A DNA stretch of 64,000 nucleotides, from the NCBI GenBank assembly GCA_963169105.1, contig OY720640.1, forward strand, positions 114,872,085-114,936,084, written 5' to 3'. The DNA comes from Ceriagrion tenellum. Taxonomy: Eukaryota; Arthropoda; Insecta; Odonata; Coenagrionidae. The notes under the pieces were generated by a model. That model saw nothing but the letters and a program-made list of their open reading frames with translations. It made no database searches and was not told where the DNA came from. This document shows, piece after piece, positions 1 through 8,490 of this stretch (positions within the stretch are counted from its first letter, which is position 1; each line of letters opens with the position of its first letter). Made by a program: the position numbers and the translations under genes.

Positions 1-845
1 TTCTGTGCGCATGCGCCGCGTACCAAGAGTTTTTGGACCTACAAGCAACCACCCGCCGAGGATTCAAATGAAAGGGTTGTGACCAGCTCATCACGGGTCA
101 CCGAACACGCGTCCCTTGATGCGAGCGTGTGAAAAGACTCGCTTTCAGGAGAGAAAAAAAAACTACCAAAACTCGGACACGAATTGCATTAACAAGCAGT
201 TTTTTTCGTGAATTCCGTCCGACCGTATAAACCGAGTTTTTTTTTAATTTTTTTGTGGAGAAGAGGGGATATCTACGGTAAAGCATGAGGTGCGTACTAT
301 ATTAATTTAATCTTTTACATTCCAAATCTCATCAAACCTTATTTTAATCCAATTGCAAAGATTATATTAACTTTATATCGAGTTTATAATTGCAAAAAAC
401 ATTTAAAATACATAACCCATTAGTTATTAGAGTTTTTTTGGAGTACAAGGGTGAGCATTTAACGTGATCTTTTAAGAAAATTAAGAAGTGTTGATTTTCA
501 CCATTTACACCCCCAGAATTACTTTAAAATACTATATTCATGACGCCACGAGCCTCTGACTTAGGTTTCAGTCCTGCATTATCATTCATTTTGCAACTCC
601 AACGCGTTTATGGTTGCTGAAATTATATGGCTATATTTTGCATATCTTTATTTAGGTTTGGCGCTTTATAGAAAGTAATTAACTGGGCTAATCCATTGTA
701 ACCTATTTCAGCTAAATAAATCAGATCTATCTCGATTCGATTGTAATTATTTGGTTAAATTAATCCGCAAGAGAACATGACCTTTTTCCTGACTCGATAT
801 AAAAGTTCGAGGTTGTGGTTTCCAGCGTAACGTTGTGACATAGCT
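1..845. other. Unassigned sequence
   Basis: No gene or intact repeat is recognised. There are long T tracts near 230-255. The only open frame of note is on the minus strand at 98-286 (62 codons). It is basic and has no recognisable motif, so it is probably chance. Near 556-590, on the minus strand, there is a badly decayed stretch that resembles the PLE tail motifs described elsewhere in this window. Confidence 0.5.
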
Positions 846-896
846 TCATGATTGAAAATTGAAAAAATTTGGTTAATTCCGCATGAGAGATTTTTA

Positions 897-935
897 TTGA
901 CGACCTACGCATCGTCGCTGGGCGACATCATCAGG
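897..935 (-). ncRNA. Hammerhead-like motif (decayed)
   Basis: Read on the minus strand, the core CTGATGA is followed by one extra T, then a perfect five-base stem GTCGC/GCGAC. Next comes GATGC where GAAAC is expected, and the motif ends in GGTC. The loss of GAAAC predicts that this arm is inactive. The layout matches the compact hammerheads reported in Penelope-like elements, in which stem III is only about two base pairs. Confidence 0.45.
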
Positions 936-973
936 TAGGTTGCCATGTCGAACATTATTGAACATGGCAATTT

Positions 974-1011
974 ACTTGATAATAGCGGCGAGGGACGAAA
1001 CCTAGATCGAC
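974..1011 (+). ncRNA. Hammerhead-like motif, U3/A8 form (decayed)
   Basis: The core reads TTGATAA at 976-982, followed by an extra T, then a weak stem II region, GAAAC at 997-1001, and a GATC in place of GGTC. Positions 3 and 8 are U and A instead of C and G, the same paired change seen at 4523-4529 and 23254-23260. Stem II no longer pairs well, so activity is unlikely. This is the partner arm of the motif at 897-935. Confidence 0.45.
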
Positions 1012-1073
1012 AATAAAACCTTTGATTGAGAATTTATGAAGTTTTTTTTCGATTTCCAATCACGAGGATCGTG

Positions 1074-2765
1074 CATTAAAATTGTTGTTTGTTCGATTGA
1101 ACCGAGCGTCATCAATTGAAGAACAAATTAACTTAGGTTTCAATACCGTAAAAAAGTTTCACTGGACAAAAACCAGAGTACGATATCAGTAAACAATGTC
1201 ATAGCAACAACGGATCAACTATGGTAACTCGAGGCACGAGTCTGGTTTCTATTATATGGGAGATTTTTGGAATGTAACACCACCAAATTATACTTATATG
1301 CCATCAAAACGTCATTTCTCTTTTTAAAGTTAGCATGGAGACTCCCCACCGATGGCAACAAAAACTTCAACGTTTCTTCCTCTAAACAAGGCACTATGTC
1401 ACAATATGACAAGTAGCTTACCAATTTAGTTCAATTTGATTATCATAATAAGGAAAAACCTTGGAAAAAGGTATGTGCGAAAATTTGGCCAGGAAAACAT
1501 TTTTCGCTTACAAAATTCTAATTAAGTTCAAATGAAAAGCTATGAAGCTCCCTAGTAATTTTGGATGAATTTTGTTTTTGAATGCCTATTGTTAGAATTC
1601 TAATGAGTTACCTAAGGCTTTGTTGAGCTAAATGTGCAACTCGATATTTTCTCACTCTGATATGTTATAAGATAAACATTTTTTTTTAATTTGCCATGCA
1701 AATATGAAAAAAAGTTTATATGGCGTCGCAGCTGCACGTCCACTTATATCTTTACGACGAAGTGTTGTCACTATGGCCGGATCATCAGCTGCAGCATCAA
1801 GTGGAGGTTCGTCGAACGGTGTTGGATTGATCTGGCATTTGTACCCTCTCCCGCCCCCTCCTCAATACGACATGAATGTCGTTTAAAGTTCAAGAAATGT
1901 TAGCTGAAATAAATAGGCAATTTTTTTAAGGGCAATGCCTCTAATGACAACGGCCATTGGATATTAAGTGTGACTCTGTTAGGGACATTTCTATTTTTAC
2001 ACTTAATCAACCGTCGGGTGGACGCACATGATGTCACTCTGCGACGTCCTAGCAAGCTTGGCCATAAAAACGTCAATATTCTCATCTCACTCTGCCCATT
2101 GTGAATGAAGAGGCAACGAGAAATAGGCCTCAATGGAGTCTTCTCACCACAGCTGTTTCCTCCTTATACATATCACAAGCTATCTACTTTTTTCTTATTT
2201 TCTCTCGCTACAACCCACCTAAGCAGTACATGAACTCGGTTTTTTCATGCTCTGAAGACACTGATGGACATTCAAGTTTCTTTTATACCGCCGCAATGGA
2301 TACAACGACGGAATACGCTCAATCATGAGGAACTAAGAGCATCAAAGTCATGACAAGTTCAACGTATAGATTTCCTGTTCAATTTATCCGGTGGATACGT
2401 ACCCATAAAGACCTGTGGATTTTGTGAGGTCTGCTAATGTAAAAGAGTTTCTTTCCCTTAAACCACAAGCACGAATTTTTAATAATACAAAATCGGCAAA
2501 AATGAGAAAATAAAATTTCTAACATGAAAAAAATGACGTGGTGCTTATTATTCGCAAATAAACCACTTTACTTTGTTACATTTGTTCTTTTTCAAAGAGG
2601 AGAATTTCCTAAAAGCATTAACCTTTTCAATTTGAAGTGCAAATCGCCATCTTAACTAGCTCACCTTACTAACTTGAATCTTTAGATTTTGCTTAAATAG
2701 CTTTGCTTGATCCAATATCATCCAATGATAGTAGTGGACAATTGGTTGGAAATTTGATGGTTCAA
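1074..2765. other. Unassigned sequence
   Basis: No known repeat or gene is recognised. The most gene-like piece is a plus-strand frame with an ATG at 1773 in good context (tcactatgg). It opens with MAGSSAAASSGGSSNGVG, a Ser/Ala/Gly-rich run of a kind common at the N-termini of insect regulatory proteins, and stops at 1886. No convincing splice donor was found, and the frame may be chance. Other frames near 1900-2330 overlap on both strands and show no motif. Confidence 0.35.
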
Positions 2766-2769
2766 ATAG

Positions 2770-3127
2770 TATGCTAGGTATGAAATTAGCAAAAAATAAA
2801 TTTTCGGACAGAAGTAGTCGAGCTGCACCATTGGCTTCAGTTCAAGTTAATGATGGTTTGAATCATGTACAAAATTTGAAGAATTAATAATTAAAGTTCT
2901 ATCAACTATATTTATCAAATCGCTAGCCCAACTAATTGAGGGGTCGACATGTTTTAGGGCTGTTTGATAGGAGAATATTGGTCAGACATAGAAGAGGAAG
3001 AAAAGGAATTGATCTCATGGATGGTATATCAGAAAGCAGGAAGTATGACTAAATAAGAAAATATATTCTACGCTAGCTATGAAATTAGCGGAGAATAAAA
3101 TTTCAAACAGAAGTATTCGGACTACAT
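2770..3127. repeat. Direct repeat pair flanking an RTE fragment
   Basis: A segment of about 55 nt beginning gctaggtatgaaattagc (about 2773-2825) recurs as gctagctatgaaattagc (about 3074-3127). In both, an aataaa-type run, then acagaagta, follow. The two units lie about 300 bp apart with an RTE-like scrap between them. This may be a segmental duplication or a diverged target duplication. Confidence 0.5.
2950..3070 (+). pseudogene. RTE-type LINE 3' scrap
   Basis: Translation gives a short run like RHRRGRKGIDLMDGISESRK. This matches the basic region GKRGRGRKRIGFMD in the better preserved copy at 16300-16850, which is the far C-terminus of RTE-type reverse transcriptase polyproteins. Only about 40 codons are recognisable and no catalytic part remains. 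It is a non-functional remnant. Confidence 0.55.
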
Positions 3128-3129
3128 CC

Positions 3130-3879
3130 GACAGAAAAATAGAATAGATAAATAAAGAGAAAAGATAGGGTTAATAATGCTTAGACGTACTGGATAGGCA
3201 GTAGAGAGGCTATTTATGAAACTCACCTATCCATTGATAAAGAGATTTGTGGATTGGTACGAATGGCATATGAGTGGCTATGGAAATGCTGCGAGATGGC
3301 GTATTGCAGCTGATTTGACGAACTCATCTCTGAGTTTTTCCTTTACGTTTCTCCTTTCAATGAATTATTTCGCGAACAAGCACGAGTGAAGACGGAATAG
3401 GTCGGAATGGTGACCGAGATATATCGTCCGATCCCATCTAAATTCTATGCGATCGAGTTTCGATTTATTTCCGGCGACGTGCTCCGGCAATTACTCTCGC
3501 GAATCTTCGCCGTCCGCAGGAGATTTAAAGCGATTACGCTGCAAAGTGAGCGGTCATATATAACGGGGCTAATCTGCAGTTCACTCACGTTGACAAACGT
3601 CGGGGGATGGCCTTCCTCGAAATTCGAGGTCAATCGAATTCTTCTATTCGTGGCCTACATTTGACGCGAGTTCAGGAGTGAAGCACTAGCGTAAGAACTG
3701 AGAATGCTTGAAGATTACAGAATATATAAATATAATCCAATAAATTTACGAGTAGTTTGTTTCCACCATAGCTCACAATTTAACAGACATAGATAGAACA
3801 ATGTTCAATCATTCCAATGACAAATAATGTAGGACGAAGTTACTCGCAAGGGCGCATAAATACCAAGAATTGAATTTCG
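3130..3879. other. Unassigned sequence with a GC-richer patch
   Basis: 3270-3660 is richer in CG dinucleotides than its surroundings and is open on both strands (plus 3407-3664, minus 3445-3633). No protein family is recognised. Simultaneous openness on both strands suggests composition and not coding. The rest is AT-rich, without visible features. Confidence 0.35.
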
Positions 3880-3925
3880 CCATGAACAAATCACTTTGTA
3901 ATATTTCACAATTATTTTTATTATT

Positions 3926-3962
3926 CCGACCTAGGTTTCGACTCCAGTTAAGCCATTGTCAG
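3926..3962 (-). ncRNA. Hammerhead-like motif in left PLE arm
   Basis: On the minus strand: core CTGACAA, extra T, stem II GGCTT/GAGTC with wobble pairs, then GAAAC, loop CTAG and GTC. Stem III is the two-pair AC/GU expected for PLE hammerheads. ACCTAGGT is itself palindromic, so two molecules could pair. C3 with A8 is a mismatch, so this arm may be weaker than the right-hand copy. Confidence 0.55.
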
Positions 3963-4012
3963 TATTAAGTTAGATAAAGTTAAGTCATTATCATTATTAA
4001 GTTAGATAAAAG
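3950..4012 (+). repeat. Two-unit tandem repeat
   Basis: Two adjacent units of about 31 nt, each built as ttaag-cattrtca-tattaagttagataaa. They lie between the left inverted PLE arm and the endonuclease frame and probably arose by local slippage or template switching. Confidence 0.6.
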
Positions 4013-4019
4013 TGTATAT

Positions 4020-4289
4020 TTGCTAAAGTGTAATAGTCTTAATGGTTCTACTCTTTACGTTGGTCAAAGTGGACGCGCTATACGAACCAGAGTTAAAGAA
4101 CACCAACATTGTTTGCTTAACGGAAATATTTGCTCCCAATTAGCCAAACACCTAATTCAAAAAGACCACCAAAGTGACTTCATCTCGGAAGTCCTTCATA
4201 TACAATGTAAGGGGCACAAACTGGATTATCTAGATAATCTGGAAATAAGTTTGCATTCAAAAAAATCAAAATTTGTGTGTGTTCAATGA
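4020..4289 (+). pseudogene. PLE GIY-YIG endonuclease C-terminal part
   Basis: The frame carries TLYVGQSGRAIRTRVKEHQ at its start, which fits the GIY-YIG nuclease signature of Penelope-like elements (usually YIGQT-R-R-KEH). It continues with SQLAKHLIQKDH and ends with a C-terminal block ISEVLHIQCKGHKLDYLDNLEI. The same C-terminal block recurs in decayed form at 55330-55500. In these elements the nuclease nicks target DNA to prime reverse transcription. The finger/palm reverse transcriptase upstream is absent, so the frame is a truncated relic although it is open for 89 codons. A stop follows directly, before the C/T-rich 3' untranslated region. Confidence 0.8.
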
Positions 4290-4520
4290 AATATTCCCTT
4301 CCCACTCTCCTTTCCTGACCTTACCTTTCCTCTCCCATGTCGTAAATCCTTAAACAATACTCAAATCTTTCTCCCCCTCCAACCCTTTTTAGGACCAGTC
4401 GTCCTCTCTCCGCCCAATTAGCTGCTATCCCATCCTCCACTTACCCTCCCCTACTAAACTTCCCCTACGCTCTGACAATGTACTCCCGGACAACAAGTGG
4501 CTCGTAATGTAATACTGTCA

Positions 4521-4559
4521 CTTTGATAACGACTTAGCTTGAGTCGAAACCTAGGTCGG
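4521..4559 (+). ncRNA. Hammerhead-like motif, U3/A8 form (right PLE arm)
   Basis: Core TTGATAA at 4523-4529, one extra C (4530), stem II GACT/AGTC (4531-4534 with 4542-4545), GAAAC (4546-4550), loop CTAG, GT (4555-4556) and C17 at 4557. Core positions 3 and 8 are U and A, replacing the canonical C-G pair with another Watson-Crick pair. Everything else a compact type I hammerhead needs is present. The motif sits at the 3' terminal repeat, where PLE hammerheads are known to occur. Confidence 0.65.
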
Positions 4560-4639
4560 AATAATAAAAACCAGTGTGGAAAATTACAAAGTGAATTTAT
4601 TCACATACCATCGCAATTTTTTTCCACCAAATGAAGCCT

Positions 4640-4970
4640 GTGAATGTTTTATATACGAAAAAATCATTTTACTTGACCGGAATTTGTACCCGGATCTCCC
4701 AATTGCCGGTCAGGTGGTTAGCCAGTTACTCCACCAAGCCATCTTCCTTCTAGGCGAATTTCGAGGAGTGTTTATGACAATTAAATGTTCACTCTTCAAG
4801 TCTACATTGTAGCACATGAGGCGATAGCTGTGCTTACAAAGCCACTGTCGCGGTGGAAAAACCCACCCCCTAACGGCCATTGGGAGATCCAGGTTCGAAT
4901 CCCAGTCAAGTCAAATGATTTTTTCATTGCGAGTTTCAATCCTTGCTGTAGATAGAAGAAGATTTGAGGA
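4640..4970. repeat. Head-to-head tRNA-like SINE pair
   Basis: A minus-strand tRNA-like unit (about 4650-4742) and a plus-strand unit (about 4840-4930) face outward. Both carry a T-arm/B-box-like stretch, gatccgggtacaaattcc on the minus strand and ccaggttcgaatcccag on the plus, followed by gtcaagt and aaatgattttttc. The minus unit also has an A-box-like run, ggtggagtaactgg. The outer ends are inverted copies. The same arrangement recurs at 61405-61640. Neither unit folds as a full tRNA, so these are SINE-type relics. Confidence 0.55.
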
Positions 4971-5119
4971 AAAATCTGTTACCCTTTCCTCTTTTGATGA
5001 TGACCGTTTTAATAAGCAATTTTGCTTCCGTCGAGTTCCTTCCGTAATGGAAATTCCACTAACAGATAAAAATCTTTATGATTTTTGAAAACACATTGCT
5101 GAAAAATATACACTGTCCT

Positions 5120-5460
5120 AGGTTATAGTATGCGATTGCTGGATTTAAAATTGAAAAAGCGACATAGAGGAGACAATTTTATAATAAATATATATACAGT
5201 TTTAAAAATTAATTTATTAATACGGGAACTAGAAGCTATCAGGATATATAATAGACAAGATAAAAGTTGTGACTTCCACAATTTATTAAGAAAGTATTCC
5301 AACCATCAAGTGTACACCCCTCACCACCGTCTATCCCCCAAAACTGATCGTTTCCCATGATCCTCTATAATATATATAAAGGACTGACAGCAGAGTCTTA
5401 TACCAGAAGATGGTGTGAGAGCCGAAACCGTTCATTTGTTTAATAAATTACGAAAGTCAC
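5120..5460 (+). mobile_element. Second Penelope-like 3' end, decayed
   Basis: A plus-strand frame at 5130-5360 contains LLIRELEAIRIYNRQDKS followed by a short CDFHNLLRKYS run. This resembles the Leu-Glu-x-(I/L)-E-Ile-Tyr block that ends PLE endonuclease proteins (compare LDYLDNLEI at 4020-4289). It is followed by a hammerhead-like motif and a tail, aaattacgaaagtcac, that resembles the tail after the first copy. Most of the nuclease is gone. Assignment rests on the combination of protein end, hammerhead and tail. Confidence 0.5.
5403..5433 (+). ncRNA. Hammerhead-like motif
   Basis: Core CAGAAGA (canonical CUGANGA with U4 changed), extra T, stem II GGT/GCC, then GAAAC, one-base loop and GTT. 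Stem III is the minimal AC/GT pair. It lies at the end of the PLE remnant at 5120-5460. Confidence 0.5.
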
Positions 5461-5671
5461 AAATTGTAACTTATTCATTAATTTATTTATTGTTGAACGT
5501 ATTTATCCTCGGGAAGTCTTTTCCTACGATCAAGTTATTTATATTCACCATCACCCATTCTCTTCATGGGAATAATCCACTTAAGTGGTATTCGAACCCA
5601 TGGTCTAAGAATTATATCTCCCTGGGCAGACAAGAACTTAATCTAGTTATGAAGTAGGTTTAAAATTTTAC

Positions 5672-6140
5672 TTCTTCTTCTAAGATGGATCTGTCCTTGG
5701 ACAGATTTCAATTGAACTGCTCCCTCCACGTTCGTCTATCCTGTGCTGCCTCCCCCAGCTCCTCGTTAATCCTTCCATTCAAAATATCAGTCAACGTATT
5801 ATTTCTTGGTCTTCCTCTCCCTCTCTTTCCCTCGATCGTTCCTTTGAAAATTCTTTTCAGCAGGCAATCTTTTCTCAGGACGTATCCCATCCAGTTTGCC
5901 TTCCTCTTTCTTATTGATCTTAAAATATTCCTTTTCTCATTCATCCTTGCCAGCCATTCCTCTTTTCTCTCCATTTCTTTATTATTCCATTTAAATATTT
6001 CTATTCTTCTCCATAGCCACATTTCAAAACCCTCTAGATATTTTTCCTCTTTCCTCCGGACTGCCTATGTTTCTGCTCCATAAAGCATAACAATCCAAAT
6101 GAAACATTTTGCAAATCTTTTCCTTAAGCCTGTGTATATT
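5672..6140 (-). pseudogene. RTE-type LINE 3' end (EAAQDRR family)
   Basis: The minus strand first encodes FAKCFIWIVMLYGAET, then after a stop EEKYLEGFEMWLWRRIEIFKW. It continues through KRKANWMGYVLRKDCLLKR and KGTIEGKRGRGRPRNN and ends with EAAQDRRTWREQFN. This is the thumb and C-terminal region of an RTE-type non-LTR retrotransposon reverse transcriptase. The uninterrupted part is 104 codons (5708-6022), with at least one stop upstream of it. The 3' untranslated end reads aaatctgtccaaggaca on the minus strand and matches the copy at 38825-39300. The catalytic palm is absent, so the copy is inactive. Confidence 0.8.
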
Positions 6141-6979
6141 GCTTAGGTTGAAAGTAATGACTACCTTAAAATTCAAAGAGAATTTTGTGGTTCTCATAGC
6201 TTTTAAGCCATTCAAAATCAGATTACACTCTTGATTTCTTACCACCTCGTTTCCACAGATCCAGTGGGATAAATATTTAATGATTTTCCTGCGTTCCCAA
6301 AACAATGTGATGTGCTAACGATAGGCATGGGCGAGCAATTATGCAGGAAATTATGTTGACAAGTGCATTGCCATGCATTCACAGCTGCAGTCTTCGTTTT
6401 AACTGGACACTGGTGGGATGGACTACTGCCTGTTTTCGCATTAAGTAAGAGGCGATATTTGCTCTCGTTAACTCGAGCGCACCAATGAACACTTTTCGCG
6501 ACGAAAGCAGGTGTTCAACATTCGCGAGGAATGGCGAATATTTAGCAGCCGTTTGCGGTTGTTTGCAGCCCATCGATTGTCAAGGTAAATTTGCGTTCAG
6601 ACCCGGCATTTAGTAGACGGGGGAGCTAGGCTTCCACGTTTCTGCTTTTTGCCTAGGAGTGCATAGAAATTCTCGACGTGTACACGAAAACACTGACGTT
6701 TCTCGGTATTCGTGTAATCGAATCCTCTTTGAAACCCCTTAATGCCATCCATCTGGTGCCTGCGACGCATTTCGCGCTTCCCAATTTATCTCTTCGGGCG
6801 AAGATATCCCTTAGGTATTATCCGAAAACGTTCCAAAACATGTGTTTATAGCATTAATAGACATTATTAATATTTATTGTGAATGTATTTGTACATTCTC
6901 AATGGACAAGCAAAATTTATAGATATTTTTGTATCAGAGATAGACAATTCAAAGAAATTAATGTTATTGACTTAGTGCA
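6141..6979. other. Unassigned sequence
   Basis: Contains a GC-richer stretch at 6370-6600, open on the minus strand for 64 codons (6379-6573) without a family match, and CG-rich sequence near 6640-6790. No repeats, tRNA or splice pairs were recognised. Confidence 0.35.
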
Positions 6980-7610
6980 ACCACCATAAACAAACAAACA
7001 TAGTACAGCATTGTAGGAACTAGGTTTCGTTAAGCGTATAATAGGAAGATCCTCGAATGAAAAAGTGTAAATAGATGTAACTTCGCTCTGGCAAGGCCAA
7101 GTCTCGAATATGCCGCTTGCATTTGGGACCATGAACAAAAACTTCACCATAAAAATTAATAAAATGCAAAGGAAATCAGCACGCTTCGTTAAAAACTGCT
7201 ACGAGCGAACTTATTGTTTTTCACAACTTGTAGAGGGATGAAGGTGGGAGCTCCTAGGGACTCGGAGGCTACACGCTAGTGTTAGTTTGCTTAAAAATTT
7301 AAGAAATGGGGTGTTTTAGAGCCACACATAGAAAATTATCATGACGCCTCACTACATCTCTAGGTCTGACAGAAAAATTATAGAGATACGTAGGCGAAGA
7401 GATAGGTATAAAAACTCATTCTTTCCGTGCACAATAAACAACCACAGGAAAATATGAGTTCCAATAAATTCACTCCCGTAATAAACGTCATCATTTCACC
7501 TCTAAAAACCATATTCCTTACATCTTTTCTTTAAACGGCGGTTGTCCTAACACCCCCTGCCACACGCACCACTCGGTTGCTCGTAAGGTTGTTTGTAGAT
7601 GAAGAAGCGT
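6980..7610 (+). pseudogene. Jockey/CR1-type LINE 3' end
   Basis: 5'-truncated copy of the most abundant LINE here. The plus strand keeps TIKINKMQRKSARFVKNCYERTY, the conserved block after the reverse transcriptase palm in Jockey/CR1-group elements. It then has RWELLGTRRLHAS, and the untranslated end shared by six other copies (cctgccacacgcac near 7557, then tagatgaaga). Frameshifts and stops interrupt the frame throughout. It shares roughly 70-80% identity by eye with the copy at 29170-29549. Confidence 0.75.
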
Positions 7611-8400
7611 AATTTGAGTATTTAAATTTCAGAGCAAGATGATACCATTCCATTAGTATATTGATGTTGGCTTATTGTATATTCAATGAACTAGCACTAT
7701 TCAAATATGCAAATACCAGAGCTAGCTGATGCAATTCTGTGAAAATCAGAATAAGTAAAATCAAGCAAAGTTCATCAGTTATTATCATGAAAATGGATAC
7801 CATTTACTTGCATGAAAATTGATTTGTGACACAATTATTAATCTTTCGCTAGTTAAGATCAAGGTAAGTATAAGTACGTCACAAGCGCCTAACAGATTGA
7901 TAAGCTTTTCTCTAAATATCCTGGAAGACGAATGGTCTGTTAGATACTTGGTGAAGTAATTCTCGATTAAGAATATGCTAATAACTTTTGTAAAATGGCG
8001 GTACATTATTTAATCAACTCTGTTTTCCACATTTATTTAGGGAAAAAACGCGATTAAAATTTTGCGGTTCATTTTATTTAAACATTGAATAGATTGAAAA
8101 GGTCTCATAAACTTTCTTCTTAATTGTTAACCCAGTCAGGAGAGGTTTATGAGAAAATCAGAAATGTAATCCTCCCTCTGTAAGTCCATATGTTACCTCC
8201 GAATAGTGCTAAATGACGGCCGGTGGCGTCCAAATCCGACATGGTTCAGGAAAGGTTTTCCGTCGATAGAATTAACTTCCCTGAATATTTTATCATGGAC
8301 TCTCTTCCCATTTCCTATCAAAAATGTGTAGGCATCCCTGCATTAATAATATTTAAAATTTTGCAAAGTTAATTCCTATGATATTTATGACTTCCACTTT
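7611..8400. other. Unassigned sequence
   Basis: AT-rich, without recognised genes. A donor-like AAG|GTAAGT occurs at 7860-7868 on the plus strand, but all three frames upstream are closed by stops within a few codons, so a coding exon is not supported. Confidence 0.35.
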
Positions 8401-8402
8401 GT

Positions 8403-8490
8403 GGAATGCAGCAAGCTGCAAAACGCGTCGTACTAATTAAATAACTACGGAAAGGTTCTTAGCATCTTTTCCGTATGGATTCTAATTAAA
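8403..8490 (+). repeat. PLE tail fragment with decayed hammerhead
   Basis: The run atgcagcaagctgc, then AAAAC in place of GAAAC, then GCGTC, matches the better preserved motif at 55656-55690. The following sequence (ttaaataactacgg, later gtatggattc) also resembles the sequence after that motif. Stem II GCAG/CTGC is intact, while the GAAAC element and the CUGANGA core are lost. Confidence 0.45.

Larger units (their letters stand above)
846..1073. repeat. Inverted PLE-tail palindrome
   Basis: Two diverged arms of about 105 nt face each other around a short spacer near 950-960. The inner ends are readable as gttgccatgtcgaac against gaacatggcaa. The outer ends also pair, catgattgaaaattg near 847 against a diverged complement that ends near 1073. 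Each arm carries a hammerhead-like core followed by a caataaaa tail, as in the PLE copy at 3880-4605. This is probably a non-autonomous or head-to-head insertion of a PLE terminal repeat. The arms differ at many positions, so the copy is old. No flanking duplication could be recognised. Confidence 0.6.
3880..4605 (+). mobile_element. Penelope-like element 3' end with inverted pLTR arms
   Basis: A 5'-truncated Penelope-like retroelement. It keeps the end of the GIY-YIG endonuclease frame (4020-4289), a pyrimidine-rich 3' untranslated stretch (4290-4500), and a 3' terminal repeat with a hammerhead-like motif (4521-4559). The outer left side (about 3880-3945) is an inverted copy of the right terminus (about 4530-4605). 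For example, cgacctaggtttcgactc on the left is the reverse complement of gagtcgaaacctaggtcg on the right, and the pairing continues through tcactttgta / tacaaagtga. Terminal repeats with an inverted fragment at one end are a known property of Penelope-like elements. The reverse transcriptase domain is missing, so the copy cannot move by itself. Confidence 0.8.

Noticed and set aside
556..590. Possible hammerhead-like motif on the minus strand (GAAACCTAAGTC end)
   Set aside because: Stem II would need a missing CG step before AAAC and the core is lost. Only the GAAAC to GTC part fits, so it may be an old PLE tail, but this is too weak to list as a feature.
7860..7868. Exon ending at AAG|GTAAGT
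   Set aside because: All three upstream frames are closed by stops within a few codons, and no acceptor is near.
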